Shown piece by piece: positions 28,012 through 37,110 of a stretch of DNA of 64,000 nucleotides. The notes beneath the pieces were generated by a model, which did no database searches, had not been told where the DNA came from, and was given only the letters and a program-made list of their open reading frames with translations. Each line of letters opens with the position of its first letter. Position 1 is the stretch's first letter. This DNA is from CALHVX01 sp039198065 (GTDB lineage Bacteria; Pseudomonadota; Gammaproteobacteria; Pseudomonadales; Azotimanducaceae), in NCBI GenBank assembly GCA_039198065.1, contig JBCCTU010000002.1, positions 496,001 to 560,000 on the forward strand, in the 5' to 3' direction. A program made the translations under genes and the position numbers.

Positions 28012-29194
28012 GCCTGCGTTAGCGGACGAGCTCGACGTTCCGGCGACGATCGATCGGGTCGAGAAGATCCTGCTGGTCGACGACAGCGCCGTCGACCTCG
28101 AGCTCAGCCGCATCATGTTGGCAAAGGGCGGTTTCAGCGGCGAGGCTGTGTACGCCTCGTCGATTATGGAAGCGCTGTCGGCGCTCGAGCGCGATCGCTT
28201 TGATTGCGTGCTGCTGGATTACCACCTGGGCGCGGATCTTGCGATCGAGTTCATCGGCGACCTGCGCGGCGCGGCCAACGATGTCCATCTGCCCGTAATC
28301 GTCGCCTCGGGGCTTGGGGACGAGTCAAAGGTGATCGAGGCGGTCCGGCGCGGTGCTTCTGATTACATTGCGAAAGATCGGCTGACCCCGGTGGCGATCC
28401 ACAACGCCGTTCGGCACTGTCTTGAGCGTGCCCGGCTGGCTCGAGAGCTGGACGCGAAGCAGGCGACCCTCGAACGTACGAACACGGAGTTGCGAGCGCG
28501 TAACCAGGAGGTCGAATCGTTCTATCACAGCGTGTCTCATGAGCTGAAAACACCGCTGACGGCGCTGCGGGAGTTCTGCGCTCTGGTATCTGATGAGGTG
28601 CTTGGGCCGGTAACCGAGGCGCAGCGCGAGGCCCTTGACGTCTCCATTGCCTGCTGCGATCAGCTCAATCGTATGGTGAACGATCTGTTCGACACCGCGC
28701 GAATTGAAACTGGGAAACTCTCCCTCAATACCCGGTCGATCAACCTTGAAGAGCTGGTGGAGCAGGAGCTGCGGGTGCTTCAGCCGAAGGCTGATGTTGC
28801 TCACGTCACGTTGGATGCTGACTTCGATCGACCGCTGCCCCGGGTCAATTGTGATCCACATCGCATCGCGCAGGTGCTTTTCAATCTCGTCGGAAATGGC
28901 ATTAAACACTCGGGGCCTGGATCAACGATCCGAGTGCAGCTCTGTACCAGCGACGACCGACGCTCGCTTAGGATTCGAGTTTCAGATCAAGGCTGCGGGA
29001 TTCCCTCAGATCAACTCGAGCAGGTGTTCGACCGTCTCTTTCAGGTGGAAGCAGCGGCGATCTCTGCGCACGCCGGCATGGGCGTCGGCCTGTACCTGTG
29101 CCGCCAGATCGTCGAGCTGCACGGTGGCACGATCACCGTTGACAGCACCGAAGGTGTCGGAAGCTGCTTCAGTTTTACTCTGCCGGTCGCTTAA
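28004..29194 (+). CDS. Receiver - histidine kinase protein
   Basis: About 396 residues from GTG 28004 (overlapping the previous stop); a TTG at 27983 is a longer alternative. Order: receiver (ILLVDDSAVDLEL, phospho-Asp in CVLLDYHLGADLA, DYIAKDRL with Lys), a coiled linker (ARELDAKQATLERTNTELRA), HisKA with FYHSVSHELKTPLTALREF, and HATPase_c with VLFNLVGNGIKHSG (N box), SDQGCGIPSDQLEQVFDR (G1/F) and GMGVGLYLCRQIVEL (G2). All catalytic elements are present. No membrane segment, so a soluble kinase that takes its signal through the receiver. The stop codon overlaps that of convergent dadA in a TTAA tetramer. Confidence 0.9.
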   Translation: MSEPALADELDVPATIDRVEKILLVDDSAVDLELSRIMLAKGGFSGEAVYASSIMEALSALERDRFDCVLLDYHLGADLAIEFIGDLRGAANDVHLPVIVASGLGDESKVIEAVRRGASDYIAKDRLTPVAIHNAVRHCLERARLARELDAKQATLERTNTELRARNQEVESFYHSVSHELKTPLTALREFCALVSDEVLGPVTEAQREALDVSIACCDQLNRMVNDLFDTARIETGKLSLNTRSINLEELVEQELRVLQPKADVAHVTLDADFDRPLPRVNCDPHRIAQVLFNLVGNGIKHSGPGSTIRVQLCTSDDRRSLRIRVSDQGCGIPSDQLEQVFDRLFQVEAAAISAHAGMGVGLYLCRQIVELHGGTITVDSTEGVGSCFSFTLPVA

Positions 29195-30396
29195 GCGTAG
29201 CGTGCGACGGCATCGGCGGTGCGTTCGGCGCAGGCCGCACCCAGGGTCCAGCCGTACATGCCATGACCGACGTTCAGGAACAGGCCCGGTCGTTCCGTCG
29301 CACCCAGGAGCGGTACGCTCGTAGGCGTCATTCCGCGATCACCCCACCAGGGCGGCTCGAGTTCGTCGTCGTAGTCCGCGGCAGCGGGTGCGATGGCACG
29401 AGCGGTCGCGCGCAGTTCAGCAAAGCGCTGCTCCGGAGCCGTGCGGGGATTGATGTCCGCGAAGCCGGCGATCCGAACCCGATCCCCGAGCCGCGTAAAA
29501 ACCAGACGGTGTTTCAACGCCGTAATACTTGTCTTAGGGCTCATTGCCGCCGCCCGCAGCGTGAGGCTGTAGCCCCGCATCGCCAGCACGGGAACTCGAA
29601 TGCCGAGCGGTTCGAGCAGTTCGGCGGACCCCAGATTGCCACACACGACGACCGCGTCTGCTTCGATCACTCCGCCGTCGGTCACGATCTGCCAGCTACC
29701 GGCGCTCACCGGCCGTAGCTGCTCGACGGAGCACCCGAAATCAAAGCGTACCCCCTGCTGCATGAGCCACTGAGCGGTTTGCTGGCAGAACGACCGTGCG
29801 TCGAGCGCCGTATCCTCAGGTGCCAGCAACGCCCCGGCGAAGTTATCGCGCCAGGCTTCAAGTGCGGGCTCTAACGCCAAGGCCGCCGAGCGATCGAGAA
29901 GTTCTACGGCATGACCGTACTGCCCCTTCAGCGCCGCCCTGCGGTGTGTTTCCGCACTGGGTTCGTGTGGCAGAAGTACAAGCTTACCGACCGGCTCGCC
30001 GAGGCCGCTCCCGGGCGCCACTGCCGCGGCAACCGCTGGCATCAGGGCCCGCGACCGGGCACTCAACTTCAACAGTTCTGCTGCGCGTTGATCGCGGCGA
30101 GAGGTGCGACTCTCGCGAAGAAAGCTGAGTCCCCAGCGCAGCAGGCGTGGGTCTGGGTTTCGACCGATCCGGAAGGCCGGGTCTCGACCAAGGAGTATGG
30201 CGGGCAGCTTCGGTAGCAACGCTGGATCTGCGAGGGGATCGCAGATGCCATAGGACAGCTGCGCGCCGTTGGCGAACGACGATTCCTGGGCAGCGTCGTT
30301 GTGCCGCTCGAGCACCCGAGCAGCGATACCTCGCTGCTGCAACGCGTACGCGCACAGCGTTCCGGCAATCCCTGCTCCGATGATGACAGTCTGCAT
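29191..30396 (-). CDS. D-amino-acid dehydrogenase-like FAD oxidoreductase
   Basis: 401 residues of the DAO/DadA family: TVIIGAGIAGTLCAYALQQRG (FAD GxGxxG), ARVLERHNDAAQESSFANG, AQLSYGICDPLADPALL, RWGLSFLRE, and the C-terminal VPLLGATERPGLFLNVGHG with GWTLGAACAERTADAV typical of DadA. It oxidises D-amino acids to 2-oxo acids with electron transfer to the respiratory chain. Neighbours on the same strand are leucine dehydrogenase and indolepyruvate:ferredoxin oxidoreductase, so it fits an amino-acid oxidation cluster. Confidence 0.83.
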   Translation of the reverse strand: MQTVIIGAGIAGTLCAYALQQRGIAARVLERHNDAAQESSFANGAQLSYGICDPLADPALLPKLPAILLGRDPAFRIGRNPDPRLLRWGLSFLRESRTSRRDQRAAELLKLSARSRALMPAVAAAVAPGSGLGEPVGKLVLLPHEPSAETHRRAALKGQYGHAVELLDRSAALALEPALEAWRDNFAGALLAPEDTALDARSFCQQTAQWLMQQGVRFDFGCSVEQLRPVSAGSWQIVTDGGVIEADAVVVCGNLGSAELLEPLGIRVPVLAMRGYSLTLRAAAMSPKTSITALKHRLVFTRLGDRVRIAGFADINPRTAPEQRFAELRATARAIAPAAADYDDELEPPWWGDRGMTPTSVPLLGATERPGLFLNVGHGMYGWTLGAACAERTADAVARYA

Positions 30397-30454
30397 AGCC
30401 CGCTACGGTCAACGACGGCCGTGAGTGTAGACCCTGGCCGTGAAGGCGACGACC

Positions 30455-31564
30455 TCAGGCAACCCGGCTGTGCGAGCGATGCTGCTGCTTGAGCAGCGTT
30501 CGCGCGTGGGCGTCGGCAACCCGGGCCGTTGAAACGCTCTCGGCATCGCTCTCGATGAAGATTCGGCGCAGCGTCGCGGCAATGCCGTCGACGCTTGCGT
30601 TGATGGCAGTGCCGTCCTTGCCTGCGCGGACGTGGTAAAGCTGGATGAGCCCACCGGCGTTGGCGACGTAGTCGGGTGCGTAGAGAATGCCGCGCTGTAG
30701 TAGTCGGTCGGCGTCTGCGGCGGTCGCGAGCTGGTTGTTGGCGGCACCGGCGACGACCCTTGCCTTGATCTGTCTGATCGTTTTGGCGTTCAGCACACCT
30801 CCGAGGGCGCAGGGTGCGAACACGTCGACGTCGCTTCGGTGAATCGTTGCCCCATCGACGATGGTTACGTTCGTACGTTCTTGGAACGGTGCCAGATGGG
30901 CAGCCCGCACATCGGCGACGGTAAGCACGGCACCGGCATCGAGCAGCGCTTCGGCAAGTTTGGCACCAACTGCGCCGAGTCCTTGGATAGCGACCCGAAC
31001 ACCGGCAAGGGATGAGGAGCCCTGTCGGTGGTCGAGTGCGGATTGGATGGCGACGAGGACACCCCGGGCCGTTGACGGAGATGGATCGCCGCTGACGGAC
31101 CGTCCGTCCGCAGCTTGTCGCGCGGCCGTGCCCACGGTATGGGGCGTGGACGTGCCGATCTCTACCAAATCGTTCACCGTTATCCCTGAGTCCTGACCGG
31201 CGAGATAAGCACCGTTCAGGGCATGTACGGCGCGTCCGAAGGCGTGCAACAGGGTGCTGCTCTTTGCGCCGGCCGGTGGCGCGGCCGGTGCGCCAATGAT
31301 GACCGCCTTACCACCGCCGAGCGGCAGGTCTGCAAGCGCGGCTTTGTAGCTCATGCCCTGAGCCAATCGCAGGACATCGGTGACGGCGGCACCGCGATCG
31401 CTGTAGGCGTGCATGCGCACGCCACCCAAGGCCGGTCCCCGCGTGGTGTCGTGGAGCGCGATGAGGGCGTCCAGACCTGTGTCCGGATCCCGGCAGGCGA
31501 TGACCCGCTCGTGCTGGTCAAAGTCGGGAAGGTCCCGGCAATCGATGTCCTGAAGGCTGAGCAT
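30455..31564 (-). CDS. Leucine dehydrogenase-type Glu/Leu/Phe/Val dehydrogenase
   Basis: 369 residues from ATG 31564 (GGAG about nine bases upstream; an in-frame GTG lies 15 bases further). Motifs: ALIALHDTTRGPALGGVRMH, GMSYKAALADLPLGGGKAVIIG (catalytic Lys and glycine-rich loop), and the NAD-binding site VRVAIQGLGAVGAKLAEALLDAGA. Leucine dehydrogenases deaminate branched-chain amino acids to 2-oxo acids and NADH. It stands 50 bases from the fused indolepyruvate:ferredoxin oxidoreductase gene in the same direction. Confidence 0.88.
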   Translation of the reverse strand: MLSLQDIDCRDLPDFDQHERVIACRDPDTGLDALIALHDTTRGPALGGVRMHAYSDRGAAVTDVLRLAQGMSYKAALADLPLGGGKAVIIGAPAAPPAGAKSSTLLHAFGRAVHALNGAYLAGQDSGITVNDLVEIGTSTPHTVGTAARQAADGRSVSGDPSPSTARGVLVAIQSALDHRQGSSSLAGVRVAIQGLGAVGAKLAEALLDAGAVLTVADVRAAHLAPFQERTNVTIVDGATIHRSDVDVFAPCALGGVLNAKTIRQIKARVVAGAANNQLATAADADRLLQRGILYAPDYVANAGGLIQLYHVRAGKDGTAINASVDGIAATLRRIFIESDAESVSTARVADAHARTLLKQQHRSHSRVA

Positions 31565-31614
31565 GGTGTGATTCTCCACTGGACTGGATACCGTTGTCCT
31601 AAGGTTTGCCGCTG

Positions 31615-34600
31615 TCAGCCGACGGCGCGTAACGGGATGGCGGGTACAGCAGGCGCGGCCAGATTCAACAGTGCACGCAAGCGCTGCTCCTCGACCTCAA
31701 CCTGAGCCATGGCTTCGGCTTTGACTGGTCCGTAGCCGCGAATGCGTAAGGGCAGCGCGGCGAGCTGGGTCGCGGTGTCAAGCTGTGCCTCATCAACCTG
31801 CGAAGCTAGCTCGCGCATGGTCGTTGCAAACCGCTCAGGCAGGGCGCGCTCCTGGCGTCGTTCGTCGCTGGTGCCGAAGGGGTCGAAGCGGGTACCGCGC
31901 AGAAACTTAAGGTGTCGCAGGAGCCGAAAGCCCAGCAGGGTGAAACCCGGGAAGCGGCGTTTTGCCGGCCGTCCGGTGTGCGCATTGATGCGGTTAAAGA
32001 CCGGCGGAGCCAAGTGAAAGGTCAGCTTGAGATCGCCTTCGAACTGTGCTTTGAGTGCGGCCTCAAAGCGGCCGTCGGTAAACAGGCGGGCGACCTCATA
32101 CTCATCTTTGTACGCCATGAGTTTGTAGAGGCTCGCGACGTAGGTTCTTACCAGGGCCTCTCGACTCGCCGTCGACAGCTTTGTCAGGGCCGCGGTGAAT
32201 TCCGCCACCCGGTGTTCGAATAGCGCAGCGTAGCCTGAGTTTTGATAGGCACACAGATCGATCGCGCGGGCGGTGATCAGCGCGTCGAGACTCTGCGTCG
32301 TCGCTTCGGTGTTTGGTTCTGGCTTGGGGTCATTCACCAGGTGCTCGACGGCATCACCGCCGCACGCGTACCGTCGGCCCCAATAGAACGCGTCCCGGTT
32401 GAAGGCCACTGCGACGCCGTTCAACGCGATGGCCTCATCGATACTGCTGGACGATAAGGGGATCCAGCCGCGCTGCAGGGCGTAGCCGAGTAAAAACAGG
32501 TTCCCGGCAATGGCGTCGCCGAGCAGGCCGGTCGCGACGCGCGTTGCCTCGATGAACTCGGCGAGGCGGGTCTCCGTGCTGACGAACTCACGCATCGCGT
32601 CCGCCGGGAACGGCGTATCCGGATCTCGGACGAACGCAGCCGTGGGTGATTCGTGGGCGTTGACCAGGGCGTGGCTACGGGCAGGGTGCAGTTTGGCGAT
32701 CACGTCGTCGGACTGCGCGACCACCAGGTCGCAGCCGAGCAACAGGTCCGCATCGCCCGCTGGGATACGTGCGGAAAAGATGTCGTCCTGTTGCGCTCCA
32801 ATCCGCACATGGCTAGTTACGGCACCAAACTTCTGCGCCAAGCCGGTTTGGTTGAGTACGGTGCAGCCTTTGTGCTCCAAGTGTGCCGCCATACCGAGGA
32901 TGCCGCCGATGGTCAGTACGCCGGATCCGCCGACGCCGGCGACGAGAACGTTCCAGGGTCGCTCCAGCGAGGGCTGAGCGGGGTTCGGAAGCGGCGCTTT
33001 GATCGCCTGCACCGACGCCGAGGCGGGTCGTGCGGCCGGGTCAGCGGCTGCCGACTCCGCCGCCGTCGATTTGCGGAGTTTTGCACCGCGAACAGTGACG
33101 AAACTCGGACAGAAGCCTTCGACGCAGCTCGCGTCCTTGTTGCAGGCGCTTTGATCAATGGCGCGCTTGCGTCCGAGTTCGGTCTCCTTCGGCACGATCG
33201 CCAAGCAGTTGCTCTGCTTGCCGCAGTCTCCGCAGCCCTCGCACACCGCGTCGTTGATGAAGACGCGAAGATCGGGATCGACCATAGTCCCGGCCTTGCG
33301 GCGACGGCGTTTTTCCGCCGCACAGGTCTGATCGTAGATGATCACCGTGGTGCCCTTGGTCTCGCGCAGCTCGCGCTGGATGCTGTCCAACGCGTCCCGA
33401 TGATCGATGGTGAGGCCGGGAAAGCGATTGATCGGGTTATCGCGGTAATAGATTGGCTCGTCGCTGACGACGGCGATTCGCTGGATACCTTCCGCTCGGA
33501 CTTGCTCAACGATCATGGGTACGGTCAGCGGGCCATCGTGCGCCTGGCCACCGGTCATGGCGACGGCGTCGTTGTAGAGGATCTTGTAGGTGATGTTGAC
33601 GCCTGCCGCGTGCGCGGCCCGGATCGCCAGCAGTCCTGAGTGGAAGTAGGTTCCATCGCCAAGGTTCTGAAAGACATGCGACGTTTTGGTGAACGGTGCT
33701 TGCCCGATCCAGGTCGCACCCTCGCCACCCATCTGCGTGAAGGTGTCGGTGCCCCGTTCCATCCATGTCGCCATGTAGTGGCAGCCAATGCCGCCGAGCG
33801 CGCGGCTGCCCTCGGGTACGACGGTCGATCGGTTGTGCGGACACCCGGAGCAGAAGTGCGGTGTGCGGTCGAGGCGGCCGGCCCGGGCATCGAGGGTGCG
33901 CTCTTTGGCTTCCAGGAAGCTCAGCCGCTCGCGCATGGTGGCGCTGTCGTAAAAGCGGCCAATTCGCTGGGCGATGGCCCGGGCCACCATGGCCGGTGTG
34001 AGCTCACTGGTGTTCGGTAACAGGTCAGCGCCCCGTTCATCAAACTCGCCGACGACCCGTGGCCTGCGGGAAACGGGCCAGTTGTAGAGCTGCCCGGTGA
34101 GCTGATCCTCAATGAGACTACGCTTCTCCTCGACCACCAGAATCTCTTCGAGGCCGTCGGCAAAGCTATGGGTTCCCGTAGGCTCGAGCGGCCAGGGCAT
34201 ACCGAGTTTGAACACTCGCAGCCCAATTTGCGCTGCGCCGGCGGCGTCGATGCCGAGATCATCGAGCGCCTGCAGCACATCCAGATAGCTCTTGCCGGTC
34301 GTGATGATGCCAAGCCGAGGCTGCGGACTGTCGATCTTGATCTCGTTTAAGCCGTTGACCGCTGCGTAATGCCGGGCGGCGTAGATCCGGTACTTGTTGA
34401 GGATGCGCTCTTGGTCCAGCGGGGTGCTGGGCCAGCGACCGTGCACACCTTCTTCCGGGAGTTCGAAATCCGTTGGCACGATCACGCTGACCCGCTCGGG
34501 ATCAATGACCGCGGGCATCGCCGAGTCCATGTTTTCTGTGATCGCTTTCAAGCCGACCCAGCAGCCGCTGTAGCGGGACATGGCCCACCCGTGCAGCCCG

Positions 34601-35142
34601 TAGTCCAGCACTTCCTGCACGTTGGCCGGGCTAAGGACAGGAATGGACGCGCCCACGAACATGTGGTCGCTCTGATGTGGAAGCGTCGAGGACTTGCAGG
34701 CGTGGTCATCGCCGGCAACGGCGAGCACGCCACCGTGGGCGCTGGTACCAAAGGCATTGGCGTGTTTGATCGCATCCATGGACCGGTCCACGCCGGGACC
34801 CTTGCCGTACCACAGGGAAAAGACGCCGTCGTATTTCGCACCGGGGAACAGGTTGACCTGCTGGCTGCCCCAGACCGCCGTCGCGGCCAGTTCTTCGTTC
34901 ACGCCGGGCTGGAAGTGGATGTGGTGCTCATCGAGCCACCGTTGCGCTTTGCCGAGGGCCTGGTCGACCCCGCCGAGCGGCGAACCGCGGTAACCGGAAA
35001 TGAAACCGGCGGTGTTGAGGCCGACCGCAACGTCCCGCTGGTGCTGGAGGATGGGCAGTCGAACTAGGGCTTCGATGCCGGTGAGGTAGGCGCGGGTGCT
35101 TGGCAGAGCGTATTTGTCGTCTAAGCGAATGCGACTGGCCAT
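31615..35142 (-). CDS. Indolepyruvate:ferredoxin oxidoreductase, fused alpha-gamma single-chain form
   Basis: 1175 residues from ATG 35142 (GGAGACGC upstream). N-terminal thiamine-diphosphate half: RGSPLGGVDQALGKAQRW, HFQPGVNEELAATAVWGSQQ, then HFCSGCPHNRSTVVPEGSRA (TPP region) and GDGTYFHSGLLAIRA. A ferredoxin-like cluster with CEGCGDCGKQSNCLAIVP follows near residue 630, with NKDASCVEGFCPSF after it. The C-terminal half has VLVAGVGGSGVLTIGGILG, the gamma (KorC/IorB-type) fold. The enzyme oxidatively decarboxylates aryl- or branched-chain 2-oxo acids to acyl-CoA. Sits with leucine dehydrogenase and an adjacent divergent Lrp regulator. Confidence 0.92.
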   Translation of the reverse strand: MASRIRLDDKYALPSTRAYLTGIEALVRLPILQHQRDVAVGLNTAGFISGYRGSPLGGVDQALGKAQRWLDEHHIHFQPGVNEELAATAVWGSQQVNLFPGAKYDGVFSLWYGKGPGVDRSMDAIKHANAFGTSAHGGVLAVAGDDHACKSSTLPHQSDHMFVGASIPVLSPANVQEVLDYGLHGWAMSRYSGCWVGLKAITENMDSAMPAVIDPERVSVIVPTDFELPEEGVHGRWPSTPLDQERILNKYRIYAARHYAAVNGLNEIKIDSPQPRLGIITTGKSYLDVLQALDDLGIDAAGAAQIGLRVFKLGMPWPLEPTGTHSFADGLEEILVVEEKRSLIEDQLTGQLYNWPVSRRPRVVGEFDERGADLLPNTSELTPAMVARAIAQRIGRFYDSATMRERLSFLEAKERTLDARAGRLDRTPHFCSGCPHNRSTVVPEGSRALGGIGCHYMATWMERGTDTFTQMGGEGATWIGQAPFTKTSHVFQNLGDGTYFHSGLLAIRAAHAAGVNITYKILYNDAVAMTGGQAHDGPLTVPMIVEQVRAEGIQRIAVVSDEPIYYRDNPINRFPGLTIDHRDALDSIQRELRETKGTTVIIYDQTCAAEKRRRRKAGTMVDPDLRVFINDAVCEGCGDCGKQSNCLAIVPKETELGRKRAIDQSACNKDASCVEGFCPSFVTVRGAKLRKSTAAESAAADPAARPASASVQAIKAPLPNPAQPSLERPWNVLVAGVGGSGVLTIGGILGMAAHLEHKGCTVLNQTGLAQKFGAVTSHVRIGAQQDDIFSARIPAGDADLLLGCDLVVAQSDDVIAKLHPARSHALVNAHESPTAAFVRDPDTPFPADAMREFVSTETRLAEFIEATRVATGLLGDAIAGNLFLLGYALQRGWIPLSSSSIDEAIALNGVAVAFNRDAFYWGRRYACGGDAVEHLVNDPKPEPNTEATTQSLDALITARAIDLCAYQNSGYAALFEHRVAEFTAALTKLSTASREALVRTYVASLYKLMAYKDEYEVARLFTDGRFEAALKAQFEGDLKLTFHLAPPVFNRINAHTGRPAKRRFPGFTLLGFRLLRHLKFLRGTRFDPFGTSDERRQERALPERFATTMRELASQVDEAQLDTATQLAALPLRIRGYGPVKAEAMAQVEVEEQRLRALLNLAAPAVPAIPLRAVG

Positions 35143-35221
35143 GAGCGTCTCCGGCGCCTTTTGCGTCAGTGTACGAAGACCGGGTGGGTTTTTATCGCCT
35201 TTTGATGCAGAGAATCGGGGC

Positions 35222-35246
35222 TAGATTAGATAAAATAGTTAATCTA
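35222..35246. promoter_or_regulatory. Inverted repeat in the ior / lrp divergent promoter region
   Basis: TAGATTA (35222-35228) and TAATCTA (35240-35246) are perfect 7-bp arms around an 11-nt AT-rich spacer. They lie 21 bases before the ATG of the Lrp-like gene and about 80-100 bases before the oxidoreductase start. AT-rich symmetric sites are typical of Lrp/AsnC binding, so autoregulation and control of the neighbouring operon is a reasonable inference. Confidence 0.45.
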
Positions 35247-35266
35247 TGACTTTTTGGTAGTTAAAA

Positions 35267-35743
35267 ATGCCGGACAAGCTGAGCCCGGTCGATCTCGAGC
35301 TGCTTCGCCTGCTGCAGCAGGATGCGAGCCTGACCACGGCGCAGCTGGCTGAGCGGGTCAATTTGTCCCAGTCCCCGTGCTGGCGGCGGATCAACCAGCT
35401 GCAGAGTTCCGGCGTGATCGCACGTACCGTCAGTCTGCTGGACCGGGAGAAGCTCGGGTTGGAACTCGTCGTGTTTACGACGGTTCACCTGGACAGTGCC
35501 GCGGGGACTTCCCTTGAAAGCTTCGAAGAAGCGGTGGCGGCCATTCCCGAAATCGTTGAGTGCTATACGGTGGCCGGGTCGATCGACTACATGCTGAAGT
35601 CCGTTACTCGGGACATCCGCCATTACGAGCGGTTTTTGCGGGAACAGCTCACGCGGCTGCCGGGCGTGCGGGAAATGCACTCGCACATTGCCGTCACGGC
35701 GATCAAGGAAACCACCGAGCTGCCTCTCGACACGCAGCGCTAA
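35267..35743 (+). CDS. Lrp/AsnC-family regulator, probable control of the divergent amino-acid oxidation operon
   Basis: 158 residues. Helix-turn-helix region: LRLLQQDASLTTAQLAERVNLSQSPCWRRINQLQSSGVI; the AsnC/RAM ligand domain includes ECYTVAGSIDYMLKSVTRDIRHYERFL. Read divergently from the indolepyruvate:ferredoxin oxidoreductase gene with an inverted repeat between them, the standard layout for an Lrp-type regulator and its target. Distinct from the paralogue at 20863 (the two share the LTxxxLAERVNLS helix). Confidence 0.9.
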   Translation: MPDKLSPVDLELLRLLQQDASLTTAQLAERVNLSQSPCWRRINQLQSSGVIARTVSLLDREKLGLELVVFTTVHLDSAAGTSLESFEEAVAAIPEIVECYTVAGSIDYMLKSVTRDIRHYERFLREQLTRLPGVREMHSHIAVTAIKETTELPLDTQR

Positions 35744-35757
35744 GAAGCGCGTGGCGC

Positions 35758-36882
35758 TTAGGAAGCGCCATCGAGAAATTCGGTAAAACCCGCCGGTGCG
35801 TAGGGCCCGATCACCAGCTGTTCAAGTACGCCGATACCCCGCTGCGAGCCGTCTCTGGCCCGCACGACCTGCTGCACGTGGATGTTTTCTGGTTTGAGGA
35901 GATCCAGTGTGTTCGGGTCAAAGCTCTCGTGACCGAGCTTCAGCTCGCCCTGCCAGTTCCCTTGGCGCCAGATCGGGTGGCCGTAGCCGAGCCCCTTGAA
36001 CTGAAAGCGCAGGATCGGCTCCAGCTCAATCGTTCGCTCGCGGCCGTCGACCGCCGTCGTGCGAATGGTTGCAGCGCGCGCCAGACGGGTTCCCGGGTGA
36101 TAGCGCACCGCGTGTTCGGTGCGTGCCATGCGCTCCGCGCGATCGTCTTCGACCGCGACAATGGCCGCTTCTGTCGCATACAGCGGTGCCTCAAGGCTCT
36201 CACGGATCAGCGCGTTACCCGCGGGTCCATCGAAGAAGATGGCGTGGGACACGTGGTCATCCCAGAACAGGGGTGCCCATAAGAAGAAAAAACTGTCGAA
36301 GCCTGCCGGAGCGCCGTCCTGCTGCGGTTCGCCGACGGGACGTAGCCCCCAGGAACGATCTTTCGTACCGCGACACTGCGCGGGATCAACACGGAGCGTT
36401 CCCTCCGGAGTTTCAATCACGCCCTCCCAGGCCCCAAACTGATCGAAGCGAGTGGCATCCATGACCCGCCGGGAGCCGTTCCAAAGCGTTTGTCTGCCTT
36501 CTTGAATGCACGCTGTGCGCCCAGTGAACGTCAGATCGCAGGCCAAACCAGAGGCGTTGTCGTCGAGGATTACGCGGCTCCGGCGCATGGGTTCAATGAC
36601 TTCGATCTGCATCGGACCGACGCTCATCTCACTGCGTTCTCGCGGTGCCCGACGGGAGCCAAAAAAGCAGTGCTGGAGACCACCGGGTCGCACCACGCTG
36701 AATGCTGCGTCGAGCACGTCCCGGTGCGGGTAGATGGCCATGCCGATGCCGAAGTAGTAGCTGCCGTCGCCCACATAGCCGTTAAACCAGGTGCGATCGT
36801 AAATGTTGCGCTCACTCGACACGTGGTGCGCCAGCGGCTCGGGTGTTTGATGAATCGGAAAGTCATCAAAGAGGTTCAGCAT
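35758..36882 (-). CDS. Conserved hypothetical protein, possibly lipocalin/CrtC-like fold
   Basis: 374 residues without signal peptide or membrane helix. Composition and motifs (DRTWFNGYVGDGSYYFGIGM near residue 30, GAWEGVIETPEGTLRV, and KDRSWGLRPVG around residue 177) suggest two linked beta-sandwich or lipocalin-like domains, as in CrtC-related hydratase-like proteins of unknown activity. The call is uncertain; no catalytic residues can be assigned. It stands alone on the minus strand, 15 bases from the Lrp gene's end. Confidence 0.5.
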   Translation of the reverse strand: MLNLFDDFPIHQTPEPLAHHVSSERNIYDRTWFNGYVGDGSYYFGIGMAIYPHRDVLDAAFSVVRPGGLQHCFFGSRRAPRERSEMSVGPMQIEVIEPMRRSRVILDDNASGLACDLTFTGRTACIQEGRQTLWNGSRRVMDATRFDQFGAWEGVIETPEGTLRVDPAQCRGTKDRSWGLRPVGEPQQDGAPAGFDSFFFLWAPLFWDDHVSHAIFFDGPAGNALIRESLEAPLYATEAAIVAVEDDRAERMARTEHAVRYHPGTRLARAATIRTTAVDGRERTIELEPILRFQFKGLGYGHPIWRQGNWQGELKLGHESFDPNTLDLLKPENIHVQQVVRARDGSQRGIGVLEQLVIGPYAPAGFTEFLDGAS

Positions 36883-37110
36883 GGGTTCTCCTCAAACTGG
36901 GCGCGGCGCTCGTTATGGATGAGTCCTGTGCTGGCGTCAATTTCAACCGGCCGTGGGCCATCCGGCGATCGCCCGCAGCAGCGGCAGCGCGTTGACGAAG
37001 GGGGATGATCGTCTCTGGCGGACAACTGGTGGACAGAAAAGATCGCATTTATCTTGCGTGAAACCTGCGTAGCGTGAGAACGTCACCCGTGGCGCCAAAG
37101 AGATCCTATT

